Positions 60,970 through 64,000 of a DNA stretch of 64,000 nucleotides are shown here, piece by piece; position 1 is the first letter of the stretch; each line of letters begins with the position of its first letter. The stretch covers positions 1-64,000 of the forward strand of contig CAZVBE010000010.1 in NCBI GenBank assembly GCA_964625335.1, in the 5' to 3' direction. Below the pieces are notes generated by a model, which saw nothing but the letters and a program-made list of their open reading frames with translations, did not search any database and was not told where the DNA came from. The position numbers and the translations under genes were made by a program. Source of the DNA: CAZGUG01 sp964625335 (GTDB lineage Bacteria > Bacillota > Clostridia > Ch29).

Positions 60970-63596
60970 GTCCAATCACCTACCAATTCCATTGATTTCT
61001 CCCTTAAGCGGCTGAGTAAGTTTATCGCCTGCAGAGGAGTTATTGAATCTGTCTCAATATCGGATATCTCCCTGATTAGTCCTATGTATCTGTAGCTTGA
61101 CAAATCCAGCTGCTCCGATTTGTTTGCCTCTTTTGCCTTGAAAACCCTCTGTCCATTCTTTGCTATATCAGTCTCCTCCAGTTTAAGCAGAATTTCCTTA
61201 GCCCGTCGGATCACCTGCTTCGGGAGGCCCGCCAGACCGGCCACCTGTATCCCGTAACTCTGGTCTGCACCGCCCCTTATTACCTTCCTCAGGAATATTA
61301 TGTCGTCGCCTCTTTCCTTAACGGCGATACAATAATTTTTGATGCCTTCCAATTTGCCCTCCAGTTCGGTTAACTGATGATAGTGGGTGGCAAACAGCGT
61401 CCTTGCCCCTACATTGTCTTTGTCAGCCAGGTATTCTATAACCGCCCATGCTATGCTGAGCCCGTCAAAGGTGCTTGTCCCCCTGCCGATTTCGTCAAGT
61501 ATAATAAGGCTTTTGGAAGTTGCATTATTCAGTATATTGGCTACCTCGTTCATTTCCACCATAAAGGTGCTCTGCCCCGACGCCAGGTCGTCGGATGCCC
61601 CTACCCTTGTAAAAATCCTGTCTGCAATACCCAGTTTGCAGTAGGATGCCGGTACAAAGGAACCGATTTGAGCCATCAGGACTATCAGGGCCACCTGCCT
61701 CATGTAGGTCGACTTGCCCGCCATATTGGGCCCGGTTATTATGCACAACCGGTTTTCGCTGCAGTCCAGATATGTATCGTTGGGTACAAATCGGTTTGCA
61801 TCCATCATTTCCTCCACAACCGGATGGCGTCCATCTTTTATCTCAATACCTTCTCCCTTGTTAACCCTGGGTTTTATATATTTATTATCATATGCACTTT
61901 TTGCCAGCGAATATACCGCATCCAATACTGATAAGTTTAAGGCGGTCCTTTTTATACGCTCCACCTGTCCGGCAATTTCCTCCCTTATTTCCATGAAAGC
62001 CTGATACTCCAGCAGTACAACCCTCTCCTGGGCGCCGAGTATTTTGTTTTCCATTTCCTTAAGTTCAGGGGTTAGATACCTCTCTGCATTCGCCAGCGTT
62101 TGTTTTCTTATGTAATCTGACGGTACCTGATCCAGGTTTGATTTGGTTACTTCAAGGTAATAACCGAATACTTTGTTGTATCCAATCTTCAAAGATTTTA
62201 TCCCGGTCCTTTCCCTCTCCTGCTTTTCCAGGGAGGCCAACCATTGCCTGCCTTCCCTTGAGGCCCTCCTGAGACTGTCAATCTGCTGCTCATAACCGTC
62301 CTTTATAATACCGCCTTCCCTTATACCTGCAGGTGGTTCTTCATGTATGGATACGCCAATCAGCTGCCTTACATCCTTCAGCAGGTCTATATTATCCCTT
62401 ATCTCTGATAGTATTTTAGTTTTACAGTTTCCGAGCACTTCCAAAAGTCCCGGCAGCACATCCAGGGATTGTTTTAACGCCAGCAGATCCCTGGCATTGG
62501 CGCTGCTGCAGGCTATCCTTCCCATAAGACGTTCTATGTCATATACCGATCTTGTATGCTCTTTTATCGCATCCATCAAAAGGATACTGCTCTTTAACTC
62601 CTCAACTCCGTCAAGCCGCTTTTGTATTTCTTCGCAGCTTATTAAAGGCCGCTCTACCCACCTCCGGAGCATTCTCCCTCCCATAGCCGTCTGCGTTTTG
62701 TCCAAAAGCCATAAAAGGGTGCCTTTTTTCTCCTTACTCCTCAGGGTTTCTATAATCTCCAGATTACGCCTTGTCCAGGAGTCCAAAACCATATACTCTT
62801 CTCTATGGTATATATCTATCTTGTCTATGTGTTTCATATCTACCTTTTGGGTATCCGCCAGGTATTGGAGCAGTGCGCCAATGGCCCTGACGCAGTGCGG
62901 ACTCTCTGCCAGTCCCAAACCTTCCAGGCCCGACACTTTGAAATGCGACTTAATTCTCTTTCCGGCATTTCTAATCGAAAATGCCCAGTCATGGTATTCA
63001 TTTACGCCTATGTTCAATCTATTTTGTATGCCCGAAGGAAGATTGGTAACCATAATACTATTATCGTTAACAATAATCTCCTTGGGATCTATTTTTACAA
63101 GCTCATCTATGACATTTTGCGTTTTGTCATCCCTTATACAGGTAGTTCTAAATTCCCCTGTGGATATATCGGCGTAGGCTATGCCGTAAACTCCCTCTTC
63201 GCAATACATAGAAAGTATATAGTTATTGTTTTTTTCATCCAGAAGAGACTGTTCGATTATTGTGCCCGGCGTTATCACCCGTACAACTTCCCTTTTGACT
63301 ATACCCTTTGCCAGGGACGGGTCCTCCACCTGCTCACATATTGCTACTTTATGGCCTTTTTGTATCAGCTTTGATATGTAGGTGAGAGCGGAATGATGCG
63401 GAACCCCGCACATAGGTGCCCTTTCTTCAAGTCCGCAATCCCTTCCCGTGAGGGTTATCTCAAGATCCTTTGAAGCCAGAATGGCATCATCGAAAAACAT
63501 TTCATAAAAGTCACCCAGACGGAAAAACACAATACAATCGTTATACTGCTGTTTAATTTGAAGGTATTGCTGCATCATTGGTGTCAATTCTGCCAA
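60954..63596 (-). CDS. mutS: DNA mismatch repair protein MutS
   Basis: MutS finds mismatches. The 880-residue protein has the mismatch-binding Phe-x-Glu in FRLGDFYEMF, connector and lever domains, and the ATPase with Walker A GPNMAGKSTYMRQ, ILDEIGRGTST and a THYHQL switch. The C-terminal part ends with the dimer/tetramer region. It shares an operon with mutL, miaA and hfq downstream on the minus strand, and RicA-type genes upstream. Confidence 0.97.
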   Translation of the reverse strand: MAELTPMMQQYLQIKQQYNDCIVFFRLGDFYEMFFDDAILASKDLEITLTGRDCGLEERAPMCGVPHHSALTYISKLIQKGHKVAICEQVEDPSLAKGIVKREVVRVITPGTIIEQSLLDEKNNNYILSMYCEEGVYGIAYADISTGEFRTTCIRDDKTQNVIDELVKIDPKEIIVNDNSIMVTNLPSGIQNRLNIGVNEYHDWAFSIRNAGKRIKSHFKVSGLEGLGLAESPHCVRAIGALLQYLADTQKVDMKHIDKIDIYHREEYMVLDSWTRRNLEIIETLRSKEKKGTLLWLLDKTQTAMGGRMLRRWVERPLISCEEIQKRLDGVEELKSSILLMDAIKEHTRSVYDIERLMGRIACSSANARDLLALKQSLDVLPGLLEVLGNCKTKILSEIRDNIDLLKDVRQLIGVSIHEEPPAGIREGGIIKDGYEQQIDSLRRASREGRQWLASLEKQERERTGIKSLKIGYNKVFGYYLEVTKSNLDQVPSDYIRKQTLANAERYLTPELKEMENKILGAQERVVLLEYQAFMEIREEIAGQVERIKRTALNLSVLDAVYSLAKSAYDNKYIKPRVNKGEGIEIKDGRHPVVEEMMDANRFVPNDTYLDCSENRLCIITGPNMAGKSTYMRQVALIVLMAQIGSFVPASYCKLGIADRIFTRVGASDDLASGQSTFMVEMNEVANILNNATSKSLIILDEIGRGTSTFDGLSIAWAVIEYLADKDNVGARTLFATHYHQLTELEGKLEGIKNYCIAVKERGDDIIFLRKVIRGGADQSYGIQVAGLAGLPKQVIRRAKEILLKLEETDIAKNGQRVFKAKEANKSEQLDLSSYRYIGLIREISDIETDSITPLQAINLLSRLREKSMELVGDWTCREK

Positions 63597-63667
63597 TCCA
63601 AATCCCCCTCCTGAAATTTACAATTACGATTTAAAAACATTATATCACAACCCATTTAAAAGTAAAA

Positions 63668-63693
63668 AAGCACGGACTAATCCGCACCTTTTA
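63668..63693 (-). terminator. Terminator of the YlbF-family gene
   Basis: On the minus strand GGTGCGGA and TCCGTGCT pair with G-U pairs around a four-base loop and run into TTTTT, after the stop at 63703. Confidence 0.55.
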
Positions 63694-63702
63694 TATAAGG
63701 GT

Positions 63703-64000
63703 TTATCCTTTGCACCCTCTGCAGCCGCTGCAATTTTCTCTTTTGATCTCAATACTTTCCTGCCCGGTCACATAAAAACCGATTATGCCATTGACATCCT
63801 TAAGCAGGCCGTTAAACTCCTTCTGGGCTGATAAAAGTTCGGCTATTACCGGGTTTGCCGGGCTGTCTTGGATATCTTCGCCGCTTACTTGCAGCTGCCT
63901 GTATAAACCCTCCGCCTCTTTGTCAAGTTGAAGGGCAGCCTGGGCTTTCCTCAGCCTGAATAGCTCCCCGGAATCCGCAAGAACCCTGCCCAGTTCTCTG
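63703..64000 (-). CDS. YlbF/YmcA family protein, partial
   Basis: The last 98 residues of a helical protein are visible: RELGRVLADSGELF, LRKAQAALQL, a central NPVIAELLSAQKEFNGLLKD segment, and a Cys-rich C-terminus CSGCRGCKG. The 5' end lies outside the window. YlbF (RicF) and YmcA (RicA) form a complex with RicT that carries [4Fe-4S] clusters and helps RNase Y. The position beside mutS matches B. subtilis ymcA, and the terminal cysteines resemble cluster ligands. Which of the two it is cannot be settled here. Confidence 0.8.
   Translation of the reverse strand, partial: RELGRVLADSGELFRLRKAQAALQLDKEAEGLYRQLQVSGEDIQDSPANPVIAELLSAQKEFNGLLKDVNGIIGFYVTGQESIEIKRENCSGCRGCKG

Overview
The window is a stretch of chromosome from an endospore-forming Firmicute, most likely an anaerobic member of the Clostridia. 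The reasons are a PolC-type replicative polymerase, a Gram-positive gene order close to that of Bacillus subtilis, sporulation genes (spoVS, spoVK, a SpoIIIE/FtsK translocase), Bacillus-type LexA boxes, and anaerobic metabolism (a tungsten/molybdenum aldehyde:ferredoxin oxidoreductase with multi-cluster ferredoxins). The genus cannot be fixed from the sequence. Backbone genes carry strong purine-rich ribosome binding sites, and many start with TTG.

Layout. 1-12.7 kb (+): mgtC-like gene, polC, then the translation and ribosome-assembly operon rimP-nusA-rnpM(ylxR)-ylxQ-infB-rbfA-nrnA-truB-ribF. 12.7-28.7 kb (+): rpsO, pnp, a YlxY-type deacetylase, an M16 protease, dut, a ylmC/ymxH gene, dapG, tepA, uppP, ftsK/spoIIIE, rimO, pgsA, cinA, recA (with a clear LexA box) and recX. 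28.8-35.5 kb (+): rny (RNase Y, apparently starting at AUA), spoVS, a membrane-dipeptidase-type peptidase, a PHP phosphoesterase, purB and asnS. 35.7-43.1 kb (+): redox genes, namely a four-subunit flavin/iron-sulfur amine or amino-acid dehydrogenase, a ferredoxin plus AOR plus MoaD-like unit, and a lipoprotein with two FMN-binding domains. 43.5-44.5 kb (+): a tyrosine recombinase behind a perfect 28-bp palindrome.

44.6-49.9 kb is an AT-rich accessory island, all on the minus strand: a 5'-truncated zinc-ribbon gene remnant, a two-gene unit in which a 61-aa membrane peptide and a 432-aa protein share a short motif resembling bacterial amyloid-signalling sequences, and a three-gene graspetide operon (precursor with a marinostatin/microviridin-type core, ATP-grasp ligase, four-helix membrane protein). 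GC-rich palindromic spacers separate these units, and one has attC-like ends.

49.9-64 kb returns to backbone: ahcY plus a Cys-rich small ORF (-), an M-box magnesium riboswitch with mgtE (+), divergent yneA/lexA with three LexA boxes, then on the minus strand an M24 peptidase, a YnbB-type PLP enzyme, spoVK, hfq, miaA, mutL, mutS and the 3' part of a YlbF/YmcA-family gene. Compared with B. subtilis, the ymcA-mutS-mutL-miaA-hfq-spoVK-ynbB-lexA block is inverted relative to recA-rny-spoVS, and the accessory genes fill the junction.

The strongest candidates for something new are the graspetide operon (47060-48875) and the shared-motif pair (45331-46819).
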